Below, one piece after another: positions 8,408 through 18,049 of a DNA stretch of 41,333 nucleotides. The position numbers and the translations under genes are program-made. The first letter of the stretch is position 1. Every line of letters starts with the position of its first letter. The stretch comes from Gammaproteobacteria bacterium (lineage in GTDB: Bacteria; Pseudomonadota; Gammaproteobacteria; SZUA-229). Where the stretch lies: contig JABDRN010000131.1 in the NCBI GenBank assembly GCA_013041745.1, positions 1 to 41,333 on the forward strand, in the 5' to 3' direction. The notes under the pieces are model-generated. The model had not been told where the DNA came from, did not search any database, and was given only the letters and a program-made list of their open reading frames with translations.

Positions 8408-9481
8408 TTAGCTGCCGTGTGTCACCACAGCTTTAACCTGCACATAGACCTCTTTATCTAAATCTAACTGCAGCAATTCGAATGATTTCATCGAAATCAA
8501 CGAAAGCACTATATCCCGCCTGCAATCTATACGCAGCAAAACACGCCCGTCTTTTCTATCTAACACCGCTGACACTCTGCCTTTGATAATATTCAAGATA
8601 CTGCTTCCTGATGCCCTGTTCACCGCCAGGCTCACATCACTGGCAAAGATGATCAAGCGCACATGTTTACCGATCGCCATCATACCGGGCACCTGAAACT
8701 GGTTACCGTTTACCGTATGGATGGTCGATATATTAAATTCTTTTTCCTGCTTGGAAACACTGCCTTCGAGCACGACAACTGCATTATTAACGGTTGCCAG
8801 TGAAGACTGGGGCGAGACCAATGCATCACAGATATTGCCATTAAATACAGATTTCCCCTGACGCATAACAAGGATGTCGTCGCACAGGCGTAACATTTCT
8901 TCGATGTTATGACTAACGTATAAAGCGGGTATATTTAACTCCTCATGCAACCTTTCGAGGTAAGGCAATATCTCCTGCTTTCTACCCTCATCCAGCGAAG
9001 CCAGCGGTTCATCCAGCAACAGCATCCGTGGGTTTTTCAGTAATGCACGGCCGATTGCTACACGCTGTTTTTCACCACCGGATAACTGGTAAGAATACCT
9101 GCCCAACAGGTGCTCGATATTCAGCAGCTCGACCAGGTGCGAGCAATCGACTACATTACTATTTTCTGGATTACGCTGGGCACCATATTCCAGGTTCCCT
9201 TTAACCGTCAAATGCGGAAACAAACGACCCTCCTGAAAAACATAACCTATGTTTCTTTTCTGGCTGGAAAGAATTTTATTTTCGTCCAGCCAGGTCTCAC
9301 CGTTTACCCTGATTACACCTTGAACATCTTTTTCAAGACCAGCAAGGCAGCGTAATAATGTTGTTTTCCCAGAGCCAGAATGACCAAAGATACCCAGCAC
9401 TCCCCTGGATGGGATGACAAAGTCTGCCTCCACACAAAACGATCTGCGTCGTAATCGTATGCAACATTCTGAGGCGCTCAC
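8408..9481 (-). CDS. modC: molybdate ABC transporter ATP-binding protein
   Basis: 357 aa. The ABC ATPase domain has a Walker A GHSGSGKTT near residue 34, signature QLSGGEKQRVAIGRALL near 133 and Walker B MLLLDEPLASLD. A C-terminal Mop/TOBE domain (about 285-355), which can bind molybdate, is the mark of ModC. It energises uptake of molybdate, or tungstate, for molybdopterin enzymes. The start overlaps the modB stop by 4 nt (ATGA), so translation is coupled. The operon order is modA-modB-modC, with no modE in view. Confidence 0.93.
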   Translation of the reverse strand: MSASECCIRLRRRSFCVEADFVIPSRGVLGIFGHSGSGKTTLLRCLAGLEKDVQGVIRVNGETWLDENKILSSQKRNIGYVFQEGRLFPHLTVKGNLEYGAQRNPENSNVVDCSHLVELLNIEHLLGRYSYQLSGGEKQRVAIGRALLKNPRMLLLDEPLASLDEGRKQEILPYLERLHEELNIPALYVSHNIEEMLRLCDDILVMRQGKSVFNGNICDALVSPQSSLATVNNAVVVLEGSVSKQEKEFNISTIHTVNGNQFQVPGMMAIGKHVRLIIFASDVSLAVNRASGSSILNIIKGRVSAVLDRKDGRVLLRIDCRRDIVLSLISMKSFELLQLDLDKEVYVQVKAVVTHGS

Positions 9482-10149
9482 GATCTCACCTTGAGGCGAT
9501 GATTAAGCAGATACATGAACAGCATCGTGCCAAATGCAAATGCAAGCAATATAGCGGCCAGCACATGTGCCTGATCATACTCCAGCATTTCCACATGATC
9601 ATAAATCGCAATAGAAGCGACGCGTGTCTCACCGGGGATATTTCCGCCCACCATCAAGACAACACCAAATTCACCCAGGGTATGTGCAAAACCCAGAATA
9701 CCTCCCGTTAAAAACCCTCGTTTAGCCAGCGGTACTGCCACAGTAAAGAATGCATCTAGCGGTTTAGCACCAAGTGTATAGGCTGCTTCCATCATGTCAC
9801 GCCCAACTGATTCAAATGCATTCTGAATCGGCTGTACTACGAATGGAAGACTATAAATAACAGAAGCAATCACCAGGCCAGAGAAACTGAAGGTTAAGGT
9901 CTGCCCGGTAATATCCACCCACCAGCTGCCGATAGTACTCTGCGGACTCATAATAACCAGTAGATAAAAGCCGAGGACCGTCGGTGGCAGAACAATCGGT
10001 AATGCTACGACCGCCTCGATGACAGGCTTTATCCTGCTACTGGTGTTGGCCAGCCACCAAGCTGCAGGCGTACCGATAACGAGCAAAATTAATGTCGTCA
10101 ACATAGCCAGCTTGGCGGTCAGCAATAAAGGGTCAAGTCCGGGAAACAT
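9478..10149 (-). CDS. modB: molybdate ABC transporter permease
   Basis: 223 aa with five or six membrane helices and the binding-protein-dependent permease motif. The EAA loop reads MEAAYTLGAKPLDAFFTVAVPLAKRG (about residues 140-165). ModB forms the membrane channel as a dimer and docks on ModC. It is 34 nt downstream of modA and overlaps modC by 4 nt. Helix 2 carries ALPIVLPPTVLGFYLL, which is usual for ModB. Confidence 0.93.
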   Translation of the reverse strand: MFPGLDPLLLTAKLAMLTTLILLVIGTPAAWWLANTSSRIKPVIEAVVALPIVLPPTVLGFYLLVIMSPQSTIGSWWVDITGQTLTFSFSGLVIASVIYSLPFVVQPIQNAFESVGRDMMEAAYTLGAKPLDAFFTVAVPLAKRGFLTGGILGFAHTLGEFGVVLMVGGNIPGETRVASIAIYDHVEMLEYDQAHVLAAILLAFAFGTMLFMYLLNHRLKVRS

Positions 10150-10183
10150 ATGAACGGTCGGTTATTTGATAGCGATCGGATTA

Positions 10184-10951
10184 CTACAGGACATCATAAC
10201 CTGCAGCCTTGATAATTTTTTTAGCATGCTCACTTCGTATATATTGCGAGAACGCCTGCACAGCCGCAATGCCCTTTGCTTTATTCATCACTACCATCTT
10301 CTGCTTTATGGGTGAATGCATATCGGCAGGAACATCCCAGAAACACACACTTTCAACCTCTTTTCTGTCCTGTAACAGCGCCAGGTCAAACACCGATCTG
10401 GCAACAAAACCAGCTTGTGCGTTTTTTGTTGCAACAAACTGCAGCGCCTGTGCGACATTCTCACCGAATACGATTCTAGGTTCGAGTTCAGACCATAACC
10501 CCAGCTTTTCCAGGACCTGTTTTGACGCTGCTCCATACGGTGCTATTCTAGGATTTGCAATCGATAGACGCTGTAATGCTGCTGATCGCAATATTATCTG
10601 ACAGCTCCCAGGCAGCACGATATTTGAGACAAACACCAGCCTGCCGATGGCATAAACATAAGCCGAGGATGCTTCAGCCCTGCCCTCAGCCACTAATAGT
10701 TCAGGGCGTTTTTCATCAGCGGACATGAATACATCAAAAGGGGCTCCATGCTGGATCTGCATATACAGCTTACCTGTCGAGGCACTACTGATACGCAGCT
10801 CATGTCCACTCTGCCTGGTAAAATCATCCGACAGTAATCTTAGTGCATGCACAAAGTTACTGGACACTGCGACCCTCAAGGTATCGCCATGCGAGGTCAT
10901 AGCTGAAAACAGACAACTGATCGACAGCAGGATAGAACTGGCTAATTTCAT
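10184..10951 (-). CDS. modA: periplasmic molybdate-binding protein
   Basis: 255 aa. A signal peptide (about 1-22) precedes the mature start DTLRVAVSSNF. Blocks typical of ModA follow: SSASTGKLYMQIQHGAPFDVFMSADEKRPELL, with the Ser and Tyr residues that hold the oxyanion. GLWSELEPRIVFGENVAQALQFVATKNAQAGFVARS is the usual second lobe. It is first in modABC and captures molybdate in the periplasm. The 80-nt upstream gap ends in the next gene's stop, and I could not identify a ModE operator there. Confidence 0.92.
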   Translation of the reverse strand: MKLASSILLSISCLFSAMTSHGDTLRVAVSSNFVHALRLLSDDFTRQSGHELRISSASTGKLYMQIQHGAPFDVFMSADEKRPELLVAEGRAEASSAYVYAIGRLVFVSNIVLPGSCQIILRSAALQRLSIANPRIAPYGAASKQVLEKLGLWSELEPRIVFGENVAQALQFVATKNAQAGFVARSVFDLALLQDRKEVESVCFWDVPADMHSPIKQKMVVMNKAKGIAAVQAFSQYIRSEHAKKIIKAAGYDVL

Positions 10952-11031
10952 AGATATTTTTTACTCTAGGTGATCATATCGATGGCATTAGCAAACCCAT
11001 CATTGAATATTCACAATAATTGTTAAAAGAT

Positions 11032-12114
11032 TTATTTTACAGTAAAACCTATCCCCAACTGTATCTTATAAACAACACCCGTAGAGAAACTTCCATCATC
11101 ACGCTGACTGGCAAAATAACCCAACTTTCCCAGCATGGATTTATTGCCTGGATACCAGTTGAAGCGAAAACGGTTACCACCGGTATCATTAAGCACAAGC
11201 GATGCTAACAAGCTCTTGTTCCTGTCATAGAATACACCGGCACTATTTTTAAGCTTGACCTGTTTATCCAGGTTTAGATCTACTCGCTGAGTAGACTTCC
11301 CAATCCCCCAGGAAAAGCTGTCGCCGCCTTTCAAACGATGTGACAGGCCAAGCATATTATTAAGACCAGTATAGAGAAATAGATGAGCGTTACCGAGCTC
11401 AAAGAACGTTGGACGATATATATAATGCAATCCGGCATTGTTGATCCGTTCTTCACTTAGATCGTATACCTGCAGACTGGGCCAGATCGCAGGATCAAGG
11501 TAATCCATAACGAAGTTTGCTACTGCATCATTATGGAACAACAGCATACCAATCGGGCGAAAGATTATAAAATCAGCCACCTCGTCATCATCCGTGGTGG
11601 TATTCTTCTCAAGTACTTCCTGGAGAAACTCGGCGGTCATCGCCAGCACAACCGCGCTACTCGTCGCATATTCATAATCATGCACATGAAACCATTCCAG
11701 GTCTTTGCGATAAACCATACCGCCGCCCAGAAGGTGTAAAAAATAATTGGGGGCAGCCTGATAACTCTCGTTTGTATATTCACTATCGATCGGAAAAATC
11801 TGACGGTTAACAAAACGATTAAAACCACCTTCATTATCTATCGCCTGCTTTGGATCACCGAGGTGATCTAGTACGGTCTGTGTGTTTTCAGAAAAGTTAG
11901 AGGTGCCAAAATTTTCCGGTAACTGCAGGGTATCGAAGGTATAACTCAGGAAGTTACTGAACGGGGAATATAAGGAATCTGAGCCATAGCTGCGGGGCTG
12001 ATAGTAGGCTGGCGTGGCGTGTACAGCCTGCGCATGTATCACATAGAGCAACAGATAAAAAAACACCCGCAAATGCGGGTGTTTTTTTAAATCGTCATAT
12101 CGAGTGCATGACAA
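11032..12114 (-). CDS. exported protein of unknown function, possibly membrane-associated
   Basis: About 360 aa from a TTG at 12114. A signal peptide is clear (RVFFYLLLYVIHAQAVHA, then TPAYY). The middle has a His/Trp block (WFHVHDYEYATSS) and a polar helix with DDDEVADFIIFRPIGMLLF. This layout weakly recalls DUF3943 proteins. The C-terminal half alternates polar and hydrophobic residues like beta-strands. No ATG lies in frame before the signal peptide: the options are TTG 12114, 3 nt after the rho stop, or TTG 12072 inside the terminator loop, which gives a compact MRVFF signal peptide. The rho terminator hairpin is therefore within, or at the very start of, the coding sequence. Function unknown. 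Confidence 0.65.
   Translation of the reverse strand: MSCTRYDDLKKHPHLRVFFYLLLYVIHAQAVHATPAYYQPRSYGSDSLYSPFSNFLSYTFDTLQLPENFGTSNFSENTQTVLDHLGDPKQAIDNEGGFNRFVNRQIFPIDSEYTNESYQAAPNYFLHLLGGGMVYRKDLEWFHVHDYEYATSSAVVLAMTAEFLQEVLEKNTTTDDDEVADFIIFRPIGMLLFHNDAVANFVMDYLDPAIWPSLQVYDLSEERINNAGLHYIYRPTFFELGNAHLFLYTGLNNMLGLSHRLKGGDSFSWGIGKSTQRVDLNLDKQVKLKNSAGVFYDRNKSLLASLVLNDTGGNRFRFNWYPGNKSMLGKLGYFASQRDDGSFSTGVVYKIQLGIGFTVK
12057..12088. terminator. bidirectional-looking intrinsic terminator after rho
   Basis: A perfect 15-bp stem (12057-12071 with 12074-12088) has a GC core, CACCCGC/GCGGGTG, flanked by seven A and seven T residues, so a U-tract exists on either strand. It lies 30 nt past the rho stop. 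The hairpin overlaps the first codons of the exported-protein gene, which reads in the same direction. Confidence 0.9.
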
Positions 12115-12117
12115 ATG

Positions 12118-13374
12118 TCAGCCTTTCATAGAATCGAAGAACTCATCATTGGTCTTCGTCGTCTGCAGTTTACCCATGAGGAATTCGATGGCGCCGATCT
12201 CATCCATCGGTTGCAGCAGGCGACGCAGGATCCACATCTTCTGCAGCTCATCCGGCTTGGTTAGCAGCTCCTCACGGCGCGTACCGGAGCGGTTGATGTT
12301 GATCGCAGGGAAGATACGCTTTTCGGTGATACGACGATCGAGGTGGATCTCCATGTTACCGGTACCCTTGAATTCTTCGTAGATCACTTCGTCCATCTTG
12401 GAGCCGGTATCGACCAGTGCGGTCGCTAAAATCGTAATGCTGCCGCCCTCTTCGATGTTACGTGCTGCACCGAAGAAACGTTTTGGACGATGCAATGCAT
12501 GGGCATCGACACCACCGGTCAGCACCTTACCCGAGGAAGGTATGACGGTGTTATAGGCACGGGCAAGACGGGTGATAGAATCGAGCAGGATGACCACGTC
12601 TTTTTTATGTTCTGCCAGACGCTTGGCTTTTTCGATGACCATCTCGGCCACCTGTACGTGACGACTTGCCGGCTCATCAAATGTCGAAGACACCACTTCA
12701 CCACGTACGCTACGCTCCATCTCGGTCACCTCTTCCGGGCGCTCATCGATAAGCAGCACGATGAGATAACAGTCAGGGTTGTTGGCAGCGATCGATTGCG
12801 CGATATGATTCAGCATCATCGTCTTACCTGCCTTGGGAGGCGATACGATGAGGCCACGCTGCCCTTTACCGATCGGTGACATCAAATCGATGATACGTGC
12901 GGTGATATCTTCAGTACTGCCATTGCCACGTTCCATGATCAGGCGTTCATTCGGATGCAGCGGCGTCAGGTTTTCAAATGCGACCTTGTTGCGCGTATTT
13001 TCAGGCGACTCATAGTTGATCTGGTCGACTTTGAGCATGGCAAAATAACGCTCACCATCTTTCGGAGGCCGAATTTTTCCTGAAATGGTATCACCGGTAC
13101 GCATACTAAAGCGGCGTATCTGGCTGGGCGAAACGTAGATATCATCTGGCCCGGCCAGGTATGATCCATCAGCAGAACGTAAAAAACCAAAACCATCCTG
13201 CAGTATCTCCAGTACACCCTCACCAAAAATATCTTCACCTTTCTTGGCATGCGCTTTGAGGATAGCAAAAATGATGTCCTGTTTTTTAGAGCGAGAAACG
13301 TTTTCAAGTTTCATCGATGCCGCAATTTCGAGTAGTTCAGGAACGGGTTTTAGTTTTAATTCGGAAAGATTCAT
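12118..13374 (-). CDS. rho: transcription termination factor Rho
   Basis: 418 aa, normal for Rho. The N-terminal domain starts [18 protein letters not shown]. The cold-shock-like RNA-binding fold contains [29 protein letters not shown]. The helicase core has Walker A SPPKAGKT (near residue 180), the Walker B region [16 protein letters not shown] and the Q/R-loop segments expected of the hexamer. Rho ends transcription of untranslated RNA. It follows trxA on the same strand with a 147-nt gap rich in hairpins, matching the trxA-rho order of many Gammaproteobacteria. That gap is a plausible autoregulatory leader. Confidence 0.98.
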   Translation of the reverse strand: MNLSELKLKPVPELLEIAASMKLENVSRSKKQDIIFAILKAHAKKGEDIFGEGVLEILQDGFGFLRSADGSYLAGPDDIYVSPSQIRRFSMRTGDTISGKIRPPKDGERYFAMLKVDQINYESPENTRNKVAFENLTPLHPNERLIMERGNGSTEDITARIIDLMSPIGKGQRGLIVSPPKAGKTMMLNHIAQSIAANNPDCYLIVLLIDERPEEVTEMERSVRGEVVSSTFDEPASRHVQVAEMVIEKAKRLAEHKKDVVILLDSITRLARAYNTVIPSSGKVLTGGVDAHALHRPKRFFGAARNIEEGGSITILATALVDTGSKMDEVIYEEFKGTGNMEIHLDRRITEKRIFPAININRSGTRREELLTKPDELQKMWILRRLLQPMDEIGAIEFLMGKLQTTKTNDEFFDSMKG

Positions 13375-13486
13375 AATTTAGAAAGGCAAATAGATTTGAG
13401 TTTAAGATTTATTATTGATGCCTGTTGTCAGGTTTAGAGAGGCCAACAGACGGCAATGCCTCTTTAGAGTTTTTTTCAGATAATAG

Positions 13487-13520
13487 CTCCAGGCCCTGGT
13501 TAGAAGCCTGGTGTCTGGAG
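13487..13520 (-). terminator. hairpin directly after trxA
   Basis: CTCCAG (13487-13492) pairs with CTGGAG (13515-13520), and an alternative inner pairing CCAGG/CCTGG exists. It begins one base after the trxA stop codon. There is no T-run on the minus strand, so it may stabilise the trxA 3' end or attenuate read-through into rho rather than fully terminate. A second stem, AGAGGC/GCCTCT, is at 13438-13463. Confidence 0.35.
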
Positions 13521-13521
13521 A

Positions 13522-13848
13522 TTATAAATTGCTATCGATGAAGGCGGTTAGCTGTGATTTTGATAAAGCACCTACTTTGGTTGCTTCTACATCACCGTCT
13601 TTGAAGATCATCAATGTCGGGATACCGCGAATGCCGAACTTTGGTGGAGTTGCCGAGTTTTCATCGATGTTCAGCTTTGCCACTTTTAATTTACCGGTAT
13701 ATTCGCCAACTATTTCCTCGAGGATGGGTGAGATCATCTTGCAAGGGCCACACCACTCCGCCCAATAATCAACCAGCACAGGAATTTCTGACTTTAGAAC
13801 GTCTTCTTCAAATGAATCATCTGTAACGTAAACAATGTCGCTGCTCAA
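13522..13848 (-). CDS. trxA: thioredoxin 1
   Basis: 108 aa. The active site WAEWCGPCK has Cys33 and Cys36, and the cis-proline loop reads [10 protein letters not shown]. It is a cytoplasmic dithiol reductant for ribonucleotide reductase and other enzymes. The start is a TTG at 13848 with a TGAGG ribosome site 8 nt before it. The resulting N-terminus [13 protein letters not shown] matches the family well, and no ATG or GTG would give it. It stands upstream of rho and divergent from rhlB, a conserved gammaproteobacterial grouping. Confidence 0.95.
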   Translation of the reverse strand: MSSDIVYVTDDSFEEDVLKSEIPVLVDYWAEWCGPCKMISPILEEIVGEYTGKLKVAKLNIDENSATPPKFGIRGIPTLMIFKDGDVEATKVGALSKSQLTAFIDSNL

Positions 13849-13981
13849 CGTGAAACCTCATTTATATTGTTTGTTATGTAAAGAGTTATCGTGTTAACGA
13901 TGTAAGGATTTTTAATGAATAATCTTGCTTATTAATCTTTTCGGGTACGAAATATTCGGGAATCAAGATATTGATGTCCCA

Positions 13982-13987
13982 TATAAT
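13982..13987 (+). promoter_or_regulatory. -10 hexamer candidate for rhlB
   Basis: A perfect TATAAT lies 60 nt upstream of the rhlB start in the 199-nt divergent trxA-rhlB gap. No good -35 hexamer stands at 16-18 nt, so the assignment is tentative. Confidence 0.3.
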
Positions 13988-14047
13988 AGACTATTTTTTA
14001 AATTTGTACACCCCCAATTCTTTTAATTTAATGTAAGCTACGCCACC

Positions 14048-15376
14048 ATGAATCATCATCTAACAGAAACACGTTTCAAAGACTTCGATCTCGACCCCAG
14101 TATAATCAAAGGGCTGGACGAAGCCGGCTTTGAATTCTGCACCCCGATCCAGGCTCAGAGCATCCCGATCGCTTTAACCGGGAAAGATGTTGCTGGCGAA
14201 GCACAGACCGGAACTGGCAAAACCGCCGCCTTCATGGTGGCCTGTCTAAATCACCTGCTAACGAAGCCTTCTCATGAAAATCGCAAGAAAACAGATATTC
14301 GTACCATGATACTGGCACCGACACGCGAACTGGCAATACAGATACACAAGGATGCGTCAGTTATCGGAAAATATACGGGCCTGACTTTTGGTCTTGCTTA
14401 TGGCGGTACCGATTATGACAAGCAGCGACGCATCCTGGAAGATGGCGTCGATATACTTATAGGTACGCCTGGCCGCACTATCGACTTTTTCAAACAAAGA
14501 GTTTTCAGCCTAAAAAGATGTGAAGTGGTGATACTCGACGAAGCTGACCGTATGTTCGACCTTGGCTTCATCGATGATATGCGATACCTGCTGCGCCGTT
14601 GCCCTGAACCGGACAAGCGACTGAGCCTGTTATTCTCAGCGACGCTGTCTCATCGTGTAGGTGAGCTCGCCTACGTACACATGAATGACCCCGCTGAAAT
14701 TCGTGTTAAAGCCGAGACCAAGACAGCTGACAAGATCGAGCAATCGATTTATTACCCGGCAAATGAAGAAAAGATACCCCTGCTGCTGGGCCTGATGGAA
14801 AAGCTAAAGCCAACGCGCAGCATCGTATTCATCAATACCAAACGGGTAGCCGATAAAGTCTATGCATGGCTTGAGGGTAATGGTTACAAATCAGCATTAT
14901 TATCCGGTGATGTACCACAGAAAAAACGCCAGAGCCTGTTGAAGAAATTTCAGAATGGTGAGTTCAACACATTGGTCGCCACCGATGTTGCCGCGCGCGG
15001 CTTACATATCCCGGAAGTCAGCCATGTGTTTAATTTTGACCTGCCACAGTCCGGTGAAGATTATGTCCACCGTATCGGCCGTACCGCACGTGCCGGCGCC
15101 AGCGGTTTCGCCATCAGTTTTGCCTGCGAAGACTTCGCGCATTACATCATGGATATCGAAGAATATATAGACCAGAAGATCGGCAGAGAATCGGTAACCA
15201 GTGACCTGCTCATCGAACCGAAACCACCAATCAAGATGGAAAGACGTCCGAGGCCAAACAAATCTGGTGCGGGCGGTAACCGTGGCGCTGGAAACAGGAA
15301 TCAGAATCACAGCCAGAGGCATGGGCAGAACCGTGGCAGGGATAACAGACATAAACATAAAGACCGCAGAAGATAA
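14048..15376 (+). CDS. rhlB: DEAD-box ATP-dependent RNA helicase RhlB
   Basis: 442 aa. All DEAD-box motifs are present: the Q motif ([11 protein letters not shown]), [18 protein letters not shown] in [22 protein letters not shown], and [10 protein letters not shown]. The first residues ([32 protein letters not shown]) and [15 protein letters not shown] follow RhlB rather than RhlE or SrmB. The C-terminal 50 residues are a basic Arg/Asn/Gly/His tail, presumably for RNA contact. In E. coli RhlB is the degradosome helicase, and its gene is likewise a neighbour of trxA-rho. The start ATG has only a weak ribosome site. Confidence 0.93.
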   Translation: MNHHLTETRFKDFDLDPSIIKGLDEAGFEFCTPIQAQSIPIALTGKDVAGEAQTGTGKTAAFMVACLNHLLTKPSHENRKKTDIRTMILAPTRELAIQIHKDASVIGKYTGLTFGLAYGGTDYDKQRRILEDGVDILIGTPGRTIDFFKQRVFSLKRCEVVILDEADRMFDLGFIDDMRYLLRRCPEPDKRLSLLFSATLSHRVGELAYVHMNDPAEIRVKAETKTADKIEQSIYYPANEEKIPLLLGLMEKLKPTRSIVFINTKRVADKVYAWLEGNGYKSALLSGDVPQKKRQSLLKKFQNGEFNTLVATDVAARGLHIPEVSHVFNFDLPQSGEDYVHRIGRTARAGASGFAISFACEDFAHYIMDIEEYIDQKIGRESVTSDLLIEPKPPIKMERRPRPNKSGAGGNRGAGNRNQNHSQRHGQNRGRDNRHKHKDRRR

Positions 15377-15393
15377 GTCCCTTCGGCAATGAA

Positions 15394-15549
15394 AAGTGAA
15401 AAGTGAAAAATAAAAAAGCCCGTATGTACTTACCGGCTTTTCTGTTTTTGAACGAAGGCAGGGAATCTAATTGCTAGTATAAGACCTCTCCCGCTGGTCG
15501 AGATGACAAAATTAAAAGATTAAACCGCTCAATTTTTCACTTTTCACTT
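15394..15549. repeat. segment bounded by an 18-bp perfect inverted repeat
   Basis: AAGTGAAAAGTGAAAAAT at 15394-15411 is repeated as its exact reverse complement at 15532-15549, enclosing 120 nt. Each copy also contains the internal direct repeat GTGAAAA. The right copy abuts the purK stop codon. The enclosed DNA holds the rhlB terminator and no reading frame of note. It could be a small MITE-like or intergenic repeat element; a single copy in this window does not prove mobility. Confidence 0.6.
15414..15441 (+). terminator. intrinsic terminator of rhlB
   Basis: AAAAGCCCGTA (15414-15424) pairs with TACCGGCTTTT (15431-15441) over a 6-nt loop with one mismatch, and is followed by CTGTTTTTG. It lies 37 nt after the rhlB stop. 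The flanking A and T runs would let it work from the purK side too. Confidence 0.7.
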
Positions 15550-16686
15550 TCAGTCACCTGAAAGCGCATTAAAAACGCTCTCAGCCTCAATCAGCGCCGA
15601 ACCGACATCTTCAGCTAAAACGTTAAAGTGCCCCATCTTCCTGCCCGGACGTGCTTCTGTTTTACCATAGAGGTGCAGCTTGACATTATTCCGAGTAAAT
15701 ATAATTAGCCAGTCAGGCAGCCACAGATCACCAAGCATGTTCACCATGACCACCGGTGACATCAAGCGGGTATCGCCTGGCTTGAGTCCGCACATCATTC
15801 GAACCTGTTGCTCGAACTGTGAGGTGACACAGGCGTCCCTGGTATAATGGCCACTGTTGTGCGGTCGCGGCGCCATCTCATTGAAATACAGCGTATCATC
15901 GTCGCTGACAAAAAATTCAACAGCGAGGATACCGACATATGACATGGCATCAGCCAGTAGCGAAGCATTTTCTATGGCCAGCTGTGTTATCTCATCACTG
16001 ACACGCGCAGGCACGATACTCATATGCAGGATACCATTTCTATGCTGGTTCTCTGACACCGGAAAACTTGCCATCTCCGCAGCTGCATTTCTCGCTACGA
16101 TGGCAGAGATCTCACAGCGTATATCGATCTTTTTTTCCAGCACGCAGTCTACTTTACCAACATCAGCATAAGCATCGCCAAGCTCTGAATAATTGTTGAC
16201 GACATATTGCCCTTTACCATCGTATCCCATGGTATTGCTTTTCAGGATAGCGGGAAAGCCGACTTTATCAGCTGCCTTTCGCAGATCACTTTCCTGCTGT
16301 ATAGCCAGATAAGGTGCAGGCTGTAGACCGGCTTTTTGTGCAAACTGTTTTTCAAGATCACGATTCTGTGCGATCTCTAGAGACTCTGCCACCGGATAAA
16401 CCGTGGTTTTATCAGCGATAAAGCGAACGCTTTCAGAGGGGATATTTTCAAACTCCAGGGTGATGGCATCACACTGACCAGCCATTTCCTGAAGCGCGTA
16501 CTGATCCGTATAATCTGCGCAGATGTGCATATCAGCGATGTGACCAGCTCCGCAGTGAGGATCAGGATCCAGCACTACGACGCGGTAGCCCATAGTACGC
16601 GCAGCAACACAGAACATGCGGCCTAACTGACCACCGCCCAAGACACCTAGTGTTGCACCCGGTAAAATTTGCTTTGCAGTCATCAA
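15550..16686 (-). CDS. purK: 5-(carboxyamino)imidazole ribonucleotide synthase
   Basis: 378 aa, ATP-grasp fold. It converts aminoimidazole ribonucleotide, bicarbonate and ATP to N5-CAIR in purine synthesis. Landmarks are LGVLGGGQLGRMFCVAARTMG at the N-terminus, AILKSNTMGYDGKGQYVV (about 150-167) in the ATP site, and NEMAPRPHNSGHYTRDACVTSQFEQQ near residue 270. MM at the start leaves a one-codon ambiguity. It lies 26 nt downstream of purE in the same direction, so purEK is an operon. Its substrate bicarbonate links it loosely to the carbon theme of the window, but it is a normal housekeeping gene. Confidence 0.97.
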   Translation of the reverse strand: MMTAKQILPGATLGVLGGGQLGRMFCVAARTMGYRVVVLDPDPHCGAGHIADMHICADYTDQYALQEMAGQCDAITLEFENIPSESVRFIADKTTVYPVAESLEIAQNRDLEKQFAQKAGLQPAPYLAIQQESDLRKAADKVGFPAILKSNTMGYDGKGQYVVNNYSELGDAYADVGKVDCVLEKKIDIRCEISAIVARNAAAEMASFPVSENQHRNGILHMSIVPARVSDEITQLAIENASLLADAMSYVGILAVEFFVSDDDTLYFNEMAPRPHNSGHYTRDACVTSQFEQQVRMMCGLKPGDTRLMSPVVMVNMLGDLWLPDWLIIFTRNNVKLHLYGKTEARPGRKMGHFNVLAEDVGSALIEAESVFNALSGD

Positions 16687-16712
16687 TTATTTTTACCTGG
16701 ACAGTAAAACCA

Positions 16713-17237
16713 TCATTCAGATTCTGGCGGCAGAGTCATAGCAAATACAGTCTGTTGCTGCTTTGCTCTGAACTCAGACAATTTATCTGCCAGCGAGCTA
16801 TCTGTCACAGCAAGTATGGATATCGCAGACAAAGCTGCATTTGCGGCACCAGCCTCTCCGATAGCATAGGTCGCCACGGGAATACCTTTCGGCATCTGCA
16901 CTATTGATAATAATGAGTCCATACCTTTTAGATATCTTGAAGGTACCGGTACACCGAGAACAGGTAAAGTCGTTTTCGAAGCCAGCATGCCAGGCAGATG
17001 CGCAGCGCCACCAGCACCAGCGATGATCGCAGCGAAACCGTTGGCTCTCGCCGTATCAGCAAACTCAAATAACAGTTCGGGGGTACGATGCGCTGAAACC
17101 ACTTTCGCCTCATAGGGAACACCGAATGCCGCGAGCTGTTCCACCGCATGTTTCATAACTGGCCAGTCGCTCTGGCTACCCATTACTACGGCGATCTTCG
17201 TGGTACAATTGCCACCCTGGTCTTGTTGCGACATCAT
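16713..17237 (-). CDS. purE: N5-carboxyaminoimidazole ribonucleotide mutase
   Basis: 174 aa, class I PurE. It rearranges N5-CAIR to CAIR. The signature [17 protein letters not shown] (about residues 19-35) binds substrate phosphate, and SAHRTPE carries the catalytic His. [26 protein letters not shown] is the usual core. GGAG precedes the ATG at a good distance. A 10-residue leader before the first strand is slightly longer than in E. coli. It is the first gene of purEK. Confidence 0.97.
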   Translation of the reverse strand: MMSQQDQGGNCTTKIAVVMGSQSDWPVMKHAVEQLAAFGVPYEAKVVSAHRTPELLFEFADTARANGFAAIIAGAGGAAHLPGMLASKTTLPVLGVPVPSRYLKGMDSLLSIVQMPKGIPVATYAIGEAGAANAALSAISILAVTDSSLADKLSEFRAKQQQTVFAMTLPPESE

Positions 17238-17519
17238 AATGTCTCCAATCTTTCTACAGAAAAAACGGCCAATTTTATACGAATTTATATATTATTTATA
17301 CAGCAGCAACTGCTAAATACATCTCACACGCAGGTCTGTTCTGCGAGGTTTGTGCTTGAATTTAAAATAAACTTATATTTCAGTAATATTTGAAACTGTT
17401 ATAAATGTCAGGTTAGCGACATATTTTCACGATTATCATGTATTTATAAGAATTTTGTCTAAAGTTAAGGCAGCAGATCTTCTACTTTAGCGTCAAGGCT
17501 ATTTCAATCCAGGGCAAAC

Positions 17520-18026
17520 ATGCATCGGCGAATTAACAACTTCGAATACCGTTTTGTATACGGTAAAAAAGATAAGGCATTCCATTACCTGATCGTCTTG
17601 CCGATACTGTTCCTGTATTGCGCAAGCGTATTTGCCGGCGAAGCACCTAACCTGGCGAAACCCAAGATCGTGGTACCGGACAAGATAGCAGGTGTCAACA
17701 CCGTTAGCGCTGAACAGGTCATCGAGGCTCTAAGCTCTGATGATCCACCATTACTGATCGATGCCAGGATCAAAGATGATCGCGAATCCGGTTTTATTGA
17801 AAGCAGCGTCAGTCTGCCCGATATCGACACAAACTGTGATTCGCTCGCCAGTATCGCTGCTGATAATAAACAGCATCTGCTTTTCTACTGCAATGGTGTG
17901 CAATGCGGGCGCAGTGTGATTTCGGTAAAGATTGCACTTTCCTGCGGTTATAACTCTCTCTCCTGGTTTAGAGGAGGATTTGCCGAGTGGAAAGAGAAAG
18001 GTTTCCAGTACATAACAGACAAGTGA
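17520..18026 (+). CDS. exported rhodanese-domain protein
   Basis: 168 aa. A hydrophobic segment (about 24-41, YLIVLPILFLYCASVFAG) after a basic N-terminus is a signal peptide or anchor. The rest is one rhodanese domain (about 58-165): LIDARIKDDRESGFIESSVSLP, then the active loop FYCNGVQCGRS with two candidate cysteines. C-terminal WFRGGFAEWKEKGF is standard. Periplasmic rhodaneses carry sulfane sulfur or simply sense it. In a presumptive sulfur oxidiser this may serve sulfur trafficking, but the domain is too general to be sure. The weak ribosome site AGGG makes the exact start uncertain. Confidence 0.8.
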   Translation: MHRRINNFEYRFVYGKKDKAFHYLIVLPILFLYCASVFAGEAPNLAKPKIVVPDKIAGVNTVSAEQVIEALSSDDPPLLIDARIKDDRESGFIESSVSLPDIDTNCDSLASIAADNKQHLLFYCNGVQCGRSVISVKIALSCGYNSLSWFRGGFAEWKEKGFQYITDK

Positions 18027-18049
18027 TCCTTGTTAGAACCTAATCACTT

